The notes: generated by a model from the letters alone, not told the origin. A stretch of 64,000 nt of DNA from Neoroseomonas lacus (GCF_014644535.1 NZ_BMKW01000016.1:62001-126000), one strand, 5' to 3'; numbered from the stretch's first letter, positions 52,539-60,735 are shown. Numbers and translations: made by a program.

Positions 52539-53714
52539 ATGCCCTTCCAACGCATCCCCGTCACCACGCCCGCCGACGCCATCGCCCGGCTGCGCGACCT
52601 CGGCATGCTCGCTCCCGGCCCGGACGGCCAACCCTGGTGGGTGACCGACGCGGCCTACCTGATCGACGCGGCGCTGGTCGACCGCGTCTACGAGGCCGCG
52701 ACCGGCATCCAGAAGCGCTGCTACGCCGCGGTCGAGGCCTTGGTCGCCAGCGGCGACTACAACTATTTCGGCATCCACAACCCGGCGATGCGCGAGACCA
52801 TCACCAAGTCCTGGCGCGCCAAGGATTCGCCCCTCTACGGCCGGATGGACTTCTCCTTCACGCCAGACGGCACGCCGATGTTGCTCGACTACGAGGCCGA
52901 TTCTCCTTTCGGCCTGGCCGAGGCAGCCTACGTTCAGTGGGAATGGTTCGAGTCCTGGCAGGCCGCCTCCGGCACAGGTTCCGACAGCCAGGAGAACCTG
53001 ATCTTCGAAAAGCTCACGGCGCATCTGCCCCTTGCCGCCCTGCCGACGCGCTTCGTCATCGCCTGTGGCGGGGAGACGCTGGTCAATGGCAGCCCCGCCG
53101 ATACCGGCGAGCGCTTCGACGCCGAATTCATCGCCGAGATCGCCCGCAACGCCGGCCTGCGCCCCGGCATCTGCAGCATGGAACAGGTCGGCTGGGATCT
53201 CGACGCGAAATGCTTCACCGACGAGGCCGACGAACCGCTGCAAGCGATGGTGAAGATCTACCCCTGGGACTGGATGGAGGATGAGCCGAATGTCGAGGCG
53301 CTCCCCCAAAGCCGCACGCGCATCCTGCCCGGCGCCTGGACGCGCCTCGTCGCCGACAAGACCATGATGGCCCTGCTGTGGCACATGGAACCAGGGGCGC
53401 CGAACCTGCTGCCGACTTTCCTCGAACGCTCCGCCACCGGCGCTTTCGTCGCCAAGCCGCGGCGCGGCTGGGATGGCGAACATGTCTACCTGCCCGGCCA
53501 GACGCCCGGCGAGGTGCCGGAGAATGAGATGGGCCCACTGCTCTACCAGGCGCATTGCCCGCTGCCGGTGCTGCGTGCCGGCTCCGGCGAGGTCCACGCC
53601 AACCTCTCCGTCTGGATGATCGGTGGCGAACCCGCCGGCATCGCCTTCCGTGAATCGCTCGGCCCCGTCACCGGGCCCGCCGCGCGCTTCGTGCCGCATA
53701 TCCTGCGCGGCTGA
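52539..53714 (+). CDS. Glutathionylspermidine synthase-family ATP-grasp protein, copy 2
   Basis: Also 391 residues and clearly related to copy 1: YGRMDFSFTPDG, VKIYPWDWMEDEP, KTMMALLWHMEPGAPNLLPTFLE, FVAKPRRGWDGEHV and SVWMIGGEPAGIAFRES. The metal-site segment reads LLDYEADSPFGLAEAA: Asp and Glu replace the Glu and Asn seen in copy 1 (FEFNAET). The Lys of FVAKP, an ATP ligand in ATP-grasp folds, is kept here but not obvious in copy 1. The two may therefore form complementary or differently specific ligases. 25 bp upstream of the DUF350 gene. Confidence 0.9.
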   Translation: MPFQRIPVTTPADAIARLRDLGMLAPGPDGQPWWVTDAAYLIDAALVDRVYEAATGIQKRCYAAVEALVASGDYNYFGIHNPAMRETITKSWRAKDSPLYGRMDFSFTPDGTPMLLDYEADSPFGLAEAAYVQWEWFESWQAASGTGSDSQENLIFEKLTAHLPLAALPTRFVIACGGETLVNGSPADTGERFDAEFIAEIARNAGLRPGICSMEQVGWDLDAKCFTDEADEPLQAMVKIYPWDWMEDEPNVEALPQSRTRILPGAWTRLVADKTMMALLWHMEPGAPNLLPTFLERSATGAFVAKPRRGWDGEHVYLPGQTPGEVPENEMGPLLYQAHCPLPVLRAGSGEVHANLSVWMIGGEPAGIAFRESLGPVTGPAARFVPHILRG

Positions 53715-53739
53715 CGCGCGCCAAGAAGGGACGCCCCGC

Positions 53740-54165
53740 ATGTCCGCCGCCGAGATCCTGCATTTGTTTCCCGCCACCCTCCTCAGCTTCCTCGTCGCCT
53801 TCTCGCTCGGCGCGGTGTTCTGGGTGGGCGGGCTCGTCATCGTCTCGCTGATCACGCCGATCTCGGAACTGACGCTGCTGCGCGCCGGCAACCTGCCCTG
53901 CGCCCTGGCCTTTGGCGGCAAGGCGCTCGGCATGGTGCTGCCGATCGCCGCCGTCGCGCGCACCGCCGCCGGCCCGCTCGACCAGATCATCTGGTGCATC
54001 GTCGCGGTCGCCGTGCAGCTTGTCGTCCACCTGATCCTGACGACACTGCTGGCCGGCCGGCTGAAGCAGGAGATCGACGCTGACCAGCTCGGCGGCGCCG
54101 CCGTCTTCGTTGCCTTTATGCAGGTCGGCGCCGGCATCCTGAACAACGCCGTCATGTCGGGCTGA
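53740..54165 (+). CDS. DUF350-family membrane protein (YjfL-like)
   Basis: A 141-residue protein with four predicted helices, as in DUF350, which normally has two repeats of two helices. Seen: LLSFLVAFSLGAVFWVGGLV, ITPISELTLLRAGNLPCALAFGGK, IIWCIVAVAVQLVVHLILTTLL and AVFVAFMQVGAGILNNAVMSG, where the polar GAGILNNA segment is a family mark. DUF350 is widely linked to GSP_synth-like ligases and to PspA-type stress genes, but its function is unknown. Confidence 0.87.
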   Translation: MSAAEILHLFPATLLSFLVAFSLGAVFWVGGLVIVSLITPISELTLLRAGNLPCALAFGGKALGMVLPIAAVARTAAGPLDQIIWCIVAVAVQLVVHLILTTLLAGRLKQEIDADQLGGAAVFVAFMQVGAGILNNAVMSG

Positions 54166-54174
54166 CGCACCGCG

Positions 54175-55227
54175 ATGACGCAGCCCGTGCGCCCCCCCCG
54201 CCGCCGTTCCCGCACCATCCGCGCCGCCGCGCTGGTGACGCTGGGCCTCGGCGTGGTGGGCTGCGACGACACGCCGGCCGACCTGCCGGACCGCACGGAA
54301 TCCCGGCTGGACGCCTGCCGCGCGGCACATCGGCGCCTCGGTGACGACCCGGCCAATTGCGACCGGCTGGAGGACGTCCTGGCGCGCGAACAGACCGAGA
54401 CGCGCCCGCGCTTCGCCACCGTCGCCGCCTGCGAAACCCTGTTCGGCCGCGGCGCCTGCGAGGGCGAAACACTCGCCGCCACCGGCCCGGGTTGGCGGCC
54501 CACGCTGGTCGGCTGGGTGCGCGTGCCGGGCGGCACGGGCGCGGTGGAACCGGCCATCCGCGACCGCGACGGCCAGAGCTGGGCGCTGCCCGAGCCGACC
54601 AAGCTTGCCGCCAACCCCGTTGCCACACAGCCGCCGCCGCGCGCGGTGACGACGCTCGACTACACCGCCAATGCACGCACGCCGCTCAATGTCAGCCTCG
54701 CCTATTACCGCCTCGCGCCGGTCTATCCGGACCAGGCGAGTTGCGACGCTGAATGGCGGTCCTGCGAACGCCTCGACCTGCCGCTGCCGACGCGCTTCGG
54801 GACGCAGGAGAGCTGTCGCGCCAGCTGGTCGCAATGCCAGGAGGTCGAGCTGCCGCCGGCCGCGCTGGCCGTCGCAGCCGCCAACCCGCCGACCAGCGGG
54901 AGCAGCAGCACGACGCCGCGCACCTGGTGGGGCGGCTACAATTCCTTCTGGTATGGCCGCTATGGCGGCGGCATCGGCCCGCGCTACCAGGGCTGGACCT
55001 GGACGGCGGACCGCCAGCCCACCGCCGCCTATCGCCCGGCCACCGGCACCGGCCCGCTGCGCGCCTGGGACAGCGGCACCCGCTCGCTCGCGCCGGCCAA
55101 CCGCATGGCCACCTATGACGGCGGCACCAGCGCTCGGCAGGGCGGTACCAGCATTTCACGGCCGACCTCGGTCGTCACCCGCGCCGGCTTTGGGTCGACC
55201 GGCCGCAGCTATTCGTCGGGGGGCTGA
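54175..55227 (+). CDS. DUF1190 (YgiB/YjfM)-like lipoprotein or secreted protein
   Basis: A 350-residue protein. An N-terminal Arg-rich stretch, a hydrophobic run and VVGCDD suggest a lipobox Cys near residue 25. The C-terminus SVVTRAGFGSTGRSYSSGG and a Gly/Trp/Tyr-rich segment before it are like YgiB/YjfM (DUF1190). The protein is longer than those, with two Cys-rich units (CDAEWRSCERL, CRASWSQCQEV and RFATVAACETLFGRGAC), similar to each other and to the DCVAEFG-type block of YgiB. Directly after DUF350; part of the ATP-grasp operon. Confidence 0.75.
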   Translation: MTQPVRPPRRRSRTIRAAALVTLGLGVVGCDDTPADLPDRTESRLDACRAAHRRLGDDPANCDRLEDVLAREQTETRPRFATVAACETLFGRGACEGETLAATGPGWRPTLVGWVRVPGGTGAVEPAIRDRDGQSWALPEPTKLAANPVATQPPPRAVTTLDYTANARTPLNVSLAYYRLAPVYPDQASCDAEWRSCERLDLPLPTRFGTQESCRASWSQCQEVELPPAALAVAAANPPTSGSSSTTPRTWWGGYNSFWYGRYGGGIGPRYQGWTWTADRQPTAAYRPATGTGPLRAWDSGTRSLAPANRMATYDGGTSARQGGTSISRPTSVVTRAGFGSTGRSYSSGG

Positions 55228-55230
55228 GCG

Positions 55231-55830
55231 ATGAAGGCCACCGATGCCGTCCAGCGCACCCGGGCTACGCTGCGCGCGGCGCAGCCACACGAGACGCTGC
55301 TGACGAATTTCCAGCGGCGCGTCGTCCTCGCGCTGTTCGGTGCCGGCATCGCCTATCTGCTGGTGGGACTGCTGCTGCTGCCCCATGGCGCGGTGTTCTG
55401 GCTCGGCTTCGTGGTGCTGCCGCCGCTGGCCGGCGGGCTCGCCGCGATGTTCGGCGGCGGGCCCGGCCAGCGGCTCGATGCCTGGCTGCTGAATGGTGGC
55501 GCGGCGAAGCAGGACCCGAAGCCGACCCCGGCCGCCGCGCTGCCCGAGGCGGCGCGCAGCGCCTTGCAGGTGGCGGCGGTGCCGGCGTTGCTCGGCGAAC
55601 TCGTCCGTGCCGGAGCGGCGATGCCGGCCGCCGAGAAGGCCGCCGCGGGCCGGTTGTTCCGCGCCGTCATCGCCTTCTCGAACGGCCCTGCCGAGAGCAC
55701 CGCGCGGGCGGCGCTGGCGCGGGAACTGCCGGGCCTCGTGGCCGGGCTCGCCACGGGCGGGACGGCCGCCATCGCGGCGGCGGACGCGGCGGTGTTGAGG
55801 CTCGCCCCGCCAGCGGGTGGTGCGGCATGA
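55231..55830 (+). CDS. Unrecognised membrane protein of the ATP-grasp operon
   Basis: A 199-residue protein I do not recognise. A charged N-terminus (1-27) precedes two hydrophobic helices (about 30-52 and 56-72: VVLALFGAGIAYLLVGLLLL and VFWLGFVVLPPLAGGLAAMFGG). The C-terminal 120 residues are Ala/Glu-rich and helical, probably cytoplasmic. It starts 3 nt after the DUF1190 gene and overlaps the next by 4 nt (ATGA), so co-expression is likely. No E. coli yjf counterpart is evident. Confidence 0.75.
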   Translation: MKATDAVQRTRATLRAAQPHETLLTNFQRRVVLALFGAGIAYLLVGLLLLPHGAVFWLGFVVLPPLAGGLAAMFGGGPGQRLDAWLLNGGAAKQDPKPTPAAALPEAARSALQVAAVPALLGELVRAGAAMPAAEKAAAGRLFRAVIAFSNGPAESTARAALARELPGLVAGLATGGTAAIAAADAAVLRLAPPAGGAA

Positions 55831-56141
55831 ACCCGCTGGTCCTGCGTGCCCGGCTCTGTCTGTTGGGCGCCGCCGTGCTGATGCTGTTCGGCGGCATGCT
55901 GTTCGCCGTGGCGCGGTGGAACGGCGCGGCGACCGACCGTGCCTTCGTCGAGGCCGCCGCTCGCGCGGCCAGTCTGCCGCCGGCCGCGCCACTCTCGCCG
56001 CGCTATTGGGCACCAACGGCCGACGCGCGGCCCAACCCCGCTGCCACCGGCCTGATCGAGGCGGCGGAGCGCCGGCGCACCGCGCCAGCCACGCCGCCGC
56101 CGCAGACGACGGGCGGCAAGCCCCCGGCGGCCGCGCCATGA
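55827..56141 (+). CDS. Small single-pass membrane protein, unrecognised
   Basis: A 104-residue protein with one N-terminal helix (LCLLGAAVLMLFGGMLFAVARW) and a Pro/Ala-rich tail of low complexity, likely periplasmic or disordered. Both ends are in ATGA overlaps with neighbours, which argues for a real, translationally coupled gene. No family recognised. Confidence 0.7.
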   Translation: MNPLVLRARLCLLGAAVLMLFGGMLFAVARWNGAATDRAFVEAAARAASLPPAAPLSPRYWAPTADARPNPAATGLIEAAERRRTAPATPPPQTTGGKPPAAAP

Positions 56142-56764
56142 TCCTGTCCATCCTGTTCCTGCTGGGGGCGGTCGTACTGGTGCTCCTCGCCTGGCGGTCG
56201 CTGCGTGCGGCGCGTGGCGGTGGCACGCAGTCCGGCGCGCCGCTGCGGCTGGTGGTCGAGCTCGCGCGCGGCGATGACCGGCCAGGCCTGCGGCTCGAAC
56301 GTGGCGATGCCGTGCTATTCGGCCCGATCGCGGCACCCTGGGCGCCGCCGGCCGCGCTGTCCCAGGCGCTCGGCAATGCGGAGGCGACGCCTGGGCGGCT
56401 GGGTGGCGCGATGCTGCCCGGCACCTATCGCGTCGTCGCCCTGGTGGATTTGTCCGGCACGGATGTGCTCGCCAGCGGCGTGGCCGCGCTGGACAAGCCG
56501 CTGCGCGAGGCGCTGGGGGCTTCGGCGCTGCTTCTTGAAGCGGTGGAGGGTGGCGCGCCGCTGCTGCTGCATGGCGCGGATGGCCGGGCCGGCGGCAGCA
56601 TCGGCGGCGTCTGCTTGCCGGCGGCGCGCTTCACTGAGCTGGTCGGCATGGTCGGGCCTGCGCCGGGGCTGCAGGTGGACATCGTGCGCCGACGCATCCA
56701 GCGCGCCGGATGGGGCGGCGAGCGCGCGCATCGGCGGCGGGTGGGCCATACCAGCGGCCCTTGA
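56138..56764 (+). CDS. Membrane-anchored protein of the ATP-grasp operon, unrecognised
   Basis: A 208-residue protein with one N-terminal helix (MILSILFLLGAVVLVLLAW) and a soluble domain of alternating hydrophobic strands (LVVELARGDDRPGLRLERGD, YRVVALVDLSGTDVL, LLLEAVEGGAPLLLHGADG). The last 30 residues are basic. It follows the small membrane protein with an ATGA overlap and ends the operon; beyond it lies a 790-bp repeat-rich gap. A remote link to YjfK (DUF2491) is possible but I cannot support it. Confidence 0.7.
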   Translation: MILSILFLLGAVVLVLLAWRSLRAARGGGTQSGAPLRLVVELARGDDRPGLRLERGDAVLFGPIAAPWAPPAALSQALGNAEATPGRLGGAMLPGTYRVVALVDLSGTDVLASGVAALDKPLREALGASALLLEAVEGGAPLLLHGADGRAGGSIGGVCLPAARFTELVGMVGPAPGLQVDIVRRRIQRAGWGGERAHRRRVGHTSGP

Positions 56765-56780
56765 CCTTGACCGGTGGGAC

Positions 56781-56964
56781 CGAGAGGGGCGTCGCCCCTT
56801 TCGCGTTCTCCCCACCTGAGAGACCGTTTGAAAATGCGCCAGGAGGCGCATTTTGAGGTCCGGCACCGGCCCGCACCCCCACCCGGCCACCCACGCCAGT
56901 ATTCTGGAATGGGTGGCCGGGTGGGGGTGCGGGCCGGTGCTGGGCCTTTCAAACGGTCTCTGAG
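56781..56964. repeat. Nested hairpin element with a perfect 31-bp inverted repeat
   Basis: PAL2-like stem CGAGAGGGGC-3-GCCCCTTTCG (56781-56803) leads in. An outer pair CTGAGAGACCGTTTGAAA (56816) / TTTCAAACGGTCTCTGAG (56947) matches at 17 of 18. Inside are a stem AAAATGCGCC-4-GGCGCATTTT (56831-56854) and arms 56863-56893 and 56910-56940 that are exact 31-base complements around a 16-base centre with its own CCAG/CTGG stem. It is in the 790-bp gap 56765-57554, which holds several further palindromes and no gene I can support. Confidence 0.85.
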
Positions 56965-57035
56965 CCCCAGAGCGGATTGCGTTCGACTGCGCTCACGCAA
57001 ATCGCTCGAACCTTCTGTTTGATAGAGCATCGTCA

Positions 57036-57063
57036 CGCGCCTGACTGATTCCAGTCAGGCGCG
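57036..57063. terminator. Perfect 12-bp stem-loop
   Basis: CGCGCCTGACTG / CAGTCAGGCGCG with a 4-nt loop. Just before it a weaker pair GCGGATTGCGT / ACGCAAATCGC (about 56971-57006) is seen. The stem could end transcription from the ATP-grasp operon, though it is 270 bp past the stop and has no T-run. Confidence 0.45.
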
Positions 57064-57070
57064 ATCTGCT

Positions 57071-57255
57071 CCAAGGCCTTTGGAAACCTCGACCTGGTGC
57101 TCTGCGCCACGGTCAGCAGCGGTACCGAGACCCACCCTTGCGCACGAAGCGCTCGCTGCGGCCACCGCATGCGCTTCACGCCCAGCGCCAAAAGACGGCA
57201 TTCCAAAGTGCACTGCACTTTGGCGGGGTGGCTTGGAGGGGCGGCGCCCCTCCAA
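57071..57255. repeat. Twin-palindrome repeat: truncated left arm and complete forward copy
   Basis: 57071-57095 (CCAAGGCCTTTGGAAACC, then TCGACCTGG) looks like the inner part of a left arm. The complete unit has PAL1 57203-57223 (CCAAAGTGCA, one base, TGCACTTTGG), linker CGGGGTGGCT with its last base shared, and PAL2 57233-57255 (TTGGAGGGGCG, one base, CGCCCCTCCAA), both perfect. It is the best-formed copy in the window. It ends 300 bp before the trigger factor ATG. Confidence 0.85.
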
Positions 57256-57554
57256 CCTTTCCTCCTCGGTCGTCAAACAGCGACGTTGGCATGGCTCCAG
57301 TCACGCGCGATCCACTCAGGGGCAGATCGCCGTCGGACGGAGCCAACCGGCGGCGTTGAGGTGGTCGTCCAGGATCGCCGGGAGCAGGCGGCGTGAACGC
57401 AGCATGCTCCAGGTCCCTGACGCAGGCGCGCGCGGGCGACGCGATCATCCCGCCGCCTTGGAACTCGACAGGGCCTCCGCTACACCGGACGAGGCCGTCG
57501 ACCGGGCCGCCGGGTCCGGTCGGCCACCTGAAGCACCTCGACGGATACCGCCCG

Positions 57555-59390
57555 ATGCAGGTCACCGAGACCGTCCATGATGCCCTGAAGCGCGCCTACG
57601 TCATCACCCTGCCGGCGGCCCATATCGCCGCGCTGCGCGACCAGCGGGTGGCCGAGATCGCCCGGTCCGTGCCGATCTCCGGCTTTCGCCGCGGGGAGGC
57701 TCCGTTTCCCGCCGTCATGCAGCGCTTCGGCACCTCGGTGCTGGGTGAGGTGGTGGAACAGGAAGTCGCCACCGCGGTGCGGCAATTGCTCGCCGACCAT
57801 GCGCTGCGGCCGGCGCAGGAGCCGAGGATCGTCGTCGGCACCTTCATCGAGGGCCGTGACCTCACGATCAATGTCGCGCTCGAGGAACTGCCCGACGTGC
57901 CGCTGCCCGACGTCACCGGCATCCGGGTCGAGCGGCTGCGCGCACAGCCGACCGAGACGCATCTGCGCCAGGCCCTCGCCCGCCTCGCCGACCGGCACGG
58001 CACGACGGAGGATGTCCCACCCCGGCCGGCGGCACCTGGCGACATCCTGGTCTGCGACCTCGAAGGCGGACTGCCCGTCGACTTGCTCAGCAACGGCGCC
58101 GGCCGGGGGGCGCGCGCCGGCATTCCCGGCCTGCCGCCGACGGATTGGTCGATCGACCTCTCCCCCGGGCTGGAACAGGAGATCACTGCCACCGGCCTCG
58201 ACGGCGGGCTGCCCTGCCTCGACCTCGCGCTGCGCGGCACGACCCGCGCCGGGGCTTTCCTGCGCGTCTTCGCGGCCAGGCCGAACGGGCTCAAGGCCAC
58301 GGCCGGACAAGTGCTGACGCTATGCATGCGCGCGCGCATCCTCGCCGGCGCCCTGCCGGCCGGCAGCGAGGTCCGGCTCGGCTTCAACGAACGCTCCGAG
58401 GCGGCCTTCCTACGCAGCCTGCGCCAACCCGCCAAGCTCGGCGCCGAGGAGATGCGCCTGACCGTCCCGACCACCGACAACCCGACCCTCGCCCATGCCC
58501 GCCCGGTGCTCGAGATCGGCTTCAAGCCGGGCCAGGAGGTCGACCTCACCCTGCGCATCGGCCCCGCGCGCGTTTTCCCCGGCGCCGAGGAACCCGCCGC
58601 CCTGCTGTTCGGGGGCGGCAGCCTGGCGGGCCAGGCGATCGAGATCGGCGGCCCCGACGTCGCGCCCGGTTTCTCGGCGCAGCTCGAAGGCCTCGCGCCG
58701 GGCGAGACGCGCGTGGTCGAGGCATTGCTGCCCGCCAACCATGCGGTGACCGAACTGGCCGGCCAGCGCGCGCGCTACCTCGTCACCGCCACGGCGCTGC
58801 GTCGGCGCCGGCCGCTCGCCCAGGATGATACGCTGGCGCGCGCGGTCGGCCTCGCCGACGTCGCGGCGCTGGAAGCCACCGTGCTGCGCTCCCTGCGCCG
58901 CGAATACGACCAGCGCGCCCGCCTGCGCCTGAAGGCGGCGCTGCTCGGGGCTGTCGCCGCGAGCGCAGATTTCCCGGTGCCGGAATGCCTGCGCGTGGCG
59001 GAACTCACCCAGATCTGGGAACGTGTGCGGGCCGAGCGGAGCGCCGGGCGTGCCGACGCGGCCGATGCCGTCAGGGAGGAGGCCGCCCTGCACGTCGAAT
59101 ACCGCGCCCTGGCCGAGCGCCGGGTCCGCCTGCGCCTGCTGATCGCGGAAATCGCCCGTGTCCACGACCTGCGGGTGACGGAGGAGGAGATGGCCCAGGC
59201 CATCCGCCAGGACGCCGCGCGCTATCCGGGGCAGGAACGCCAGGTGCTCGACTTCTATCGCGGCAATGACCGCGCGCTGGAGGCCCTCCGCGCACCCTTG
59301 CTCGAGGAAAAGGTGGTCGACCTGCTGATCAGCCAGGCCGCGGTGAGCGAGCGCGAGGTGAGTCCTGAGGAACTCGGGGCGGCAGCGTAG
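57555..59390 (+). CDS. Atypical trigger factor-like chaperone with a ~170-residue insert in the PPIase domain
   Basis: A 611-residue protein against about 430-450 for usual trigger factors. Residues 1-115 are the ribosome-binding domain, with GFRRGEAP at 43-50 matching the GFRxGxxP ribosome-contact loop at the expected position. The FKBP-type PPIase starts near 160 (PGDILVCDLEGG), is broken at about 174, and resumes near 346 (LFGGGSLAGQAIEIGG, GFSAQLEGLAPGETR, ELAGQRARYLV) to 418. The helical C-terminal arms fill 420-611. The insert (174-345) reads like a jelly-roll domain of phage tail fibres: IPGLPPTDWSIDLSPGL, GTTRAG, VLTLCMRARILAG, LGFNERSEAAFL, VDLTLRIGPARVFPGA. Probably a second, specialised trigger factor. 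ATG 57555 is chosen; the frame extends upstream. Confidence 0.87.
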   Translation: MQVTETVHDALKRAYVITLPAAHIAALRDQRVAEIARSVPISGFRRGEAPFPAVMQRFGTSVLGEVVEQEVATAVRQLLADHALRPAQEPRIVVGTFIEGRDLTINVALEELPDVPLPDVTGIRVERLRAQPTETHLRQALARLADRHGTTEDVPPRPAAPGDILVCDLEGGLPVDLLSNGAGRGARAGIPGLPPTDWSIDLSPGLEQEITATGLDGGLPCLDLALRGTTRAGAFLRVFAARPNGLKATAGQVLTLCMRARILAGALPAGSEVRLGFNERSEAAFLRSLRQPAKLGAEEMRLTVPTTDNPTLAHARPVLEIGFKPGQEVDLTLRIGPARVFPGAEEPAALLFGGGSLAGQAIEIGGPDVAPGFSAQLEGLAPGETRVVEALLPANHAVTELAGQRARYLVTATALRRRRPLAQDDTLARAVGLADVAALEATVLRSLRREYDQRARLRLKAALLGAVAASADFPVPECLRVAELTQIWERVRAERSAGRADAADAVREEAALHVEYRALAERRVRLRLLIAEIARVHDLRVTEEEMAQAIRQDAARYPGQERQVLDFYRGNDRALEALRAPLLEEKVVDLLISQAAVSEREVSPEELGAAA

Positions 59391-59489
59391 CCGTCCCGCC
59401 GGCGACGTCCGCCGGATGTCCGGCGACGGTCGCGGGCAGGCTCGTCACTGGCAACAAGGGCCGGCGCTACATCCGACGGGTCGGGCCGA

Positions 59490-59537
59490 CGAGGGGCGCC
59501 GCCCCTCGAGCACCCCGCCAGGAAACTCAGTTTCCTG
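59490..59537 (-). repeat. Twin-palindrome repeat, reverse copy (both stems perfect)
   Basis: PAL2 59490-59508 (CGAGGGGCG, one base, CGCCCCTCG), linker AGCACCCCGC, PAL1 59519-59537 (CAGGAAACT, one base, AGTTTCCTG). Stems are identical to the copy at 16763 and the flank CGCGCGATTTCTCCGAAATCG is close. It lies in the 434-bp gap 59391-59824 between convergent genes, where I see no other gene. Confidence 0.85.
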
Positions 59538-59824
59538 GACCTTCGCGCGATTTCTCCGAAATCGACGAGGCGCCGCCAGGGCTCATGCCAACGGCTGCAT
59601 GCTTCGACCGCTGGTATCCGGCTGAACGGGCCCCTAGGGCAGATCCCGATCCGGTGGAATCGCCTGATCGGGTGGAGATGCTCGCGAAAGCGGCTCTGGA
59701 CGCGTCGTGCCAGCGGCACGCCTTCCGCGCGACGCGCAAACCGCCGATTTGCCTGGCTTTCGCCGGATTGCCGGCGGGCCACATCCGCGCCCTCGGCACG
59801 CGTCAGAACCTCGTGCCGCTCGTA

Positions 59825-60574
59825 TCAGGTCTGGGCGCCGCCGTTCACCTGCAGCATCTGCCCATTCACATAGGCGCCGCCATCCGACACCAGCATCCGC
59901 GCCACCGCGGCAACCTCGGCCGGCGTGCCCTCGCGCCCAACCGGCACCTTCGCCACCGCTGAGGCGCGATAAGCGATGTCCGCGGCCTCCGTGCGCTGCT
60001 CATCGGCAGCGATCGGCCCCGGCGAGATCGCATTCACCGTGATGCCCTTCAGCCCGAATTCCTTGCCCAGCGCCTTGGTCAGGCCCCAGACGCCATGCTT
60101 GGCCACGCTCACCGGCGCCCGCCCGGCATATCCATGCATCGCATTCATGCCGGTGAAGTTGACGATCCGCCCCCAGCCCCGCGCCAGCATCCCCGGCAGG
60201 CAGGCGCGCGACAGCCACACCGCGGCATCCATGTCCACCGCGATCACGCGCCGCCACTCATCCTCCGCCATCTCCAGGAACGGCTTGGCCGGCCGCAGCG
60301 CGGCATTGTTCACCAGCACATCGACCGCCCCGAAACGCCTAATCGCCTCCCCGGCGATGCGCGCGCATTCGGCCGCACTCCCGACATCGCCCATCACCAC
60401 CATCGCCTCGACGCCGAAGCTGCGCGCCGCCTCGGCCACGCCATCGCAGGCCACCCGGTCGGACGACCCGTTCAGCACCACATTGAACCCATCCTCGGCC
60501 AGGCCGAGCGCCACCGCGCGCCCGATATTCCGCCCCGCCCCGGTGATCAGGGCCGTCCTGCGCTGCTGAGTCAT
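59825..60574 (-). CDS. Short-chain dehydrogenase/reductase-family protein with an altered catalytic site
   Basis: A 249-residue classical-length SDR. Cofactor loop TALITGAGRNIGRAVALGLA, then VLVNNAALRP and the C-terminal PVGREGTPAEVAAVARMLVS and NGQMLQVNGGA are all normal. But the active-site helix reads APVSVAKHG: the YxxxK Tyr is Val, while Lys remains. Thirteen residues before it, in VNFTGMNAM, the Ser position is Gly. It may have lost redox activity or use another acid/base. AGGAGG lies upstream of the ATG at 60574. It stands alone, convergent with the trigger factor. Confidence 0.88.
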   Translation of the reverse strand: MTQQRRTALITGAGRNIGRAVALGLAEDGFNVVLNGSSDRVACDGVAEAARSFGVEAMVVMGDVGSAAECARIAGEAIRRFGAVDVLVNNAALRPAKPFLEMAEDEWRRVIAVDMDAAVWLSRACLPGMLARGWGRIVNFTGMNAMHGYAGRAPVSVAKHGVWGLTKALGKEFGLKGITVNAISPGPIAADEQRTEAADIAYRASAVAKVPVGREGTPAEVAAVARMLVSDGGAYVNGQMLQVNGGAQT

Positions 60575-60735
60575 TCTTCGCTTCCTCCTGCCATGCATGG
60601 CTTCGCCTGCTTACCGTGCCGCGCGCCGGCCGGCGAGGTGCCACCCCTGGCCAAGCCGCCCGCTTCCCGCCTATGTGCAGCACCCGCCGGCCGCCGCCGG
60701 CACAGCCTCAACCCCGATCCCCGAGGTGCCGCCCC

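Noticed and set aside
52491..54626. A 711-codon open frame on the - strand opposite the ATP-grasp operon
   Set aside because: Same shadow character, crossing three well-supported genes and their gaps.
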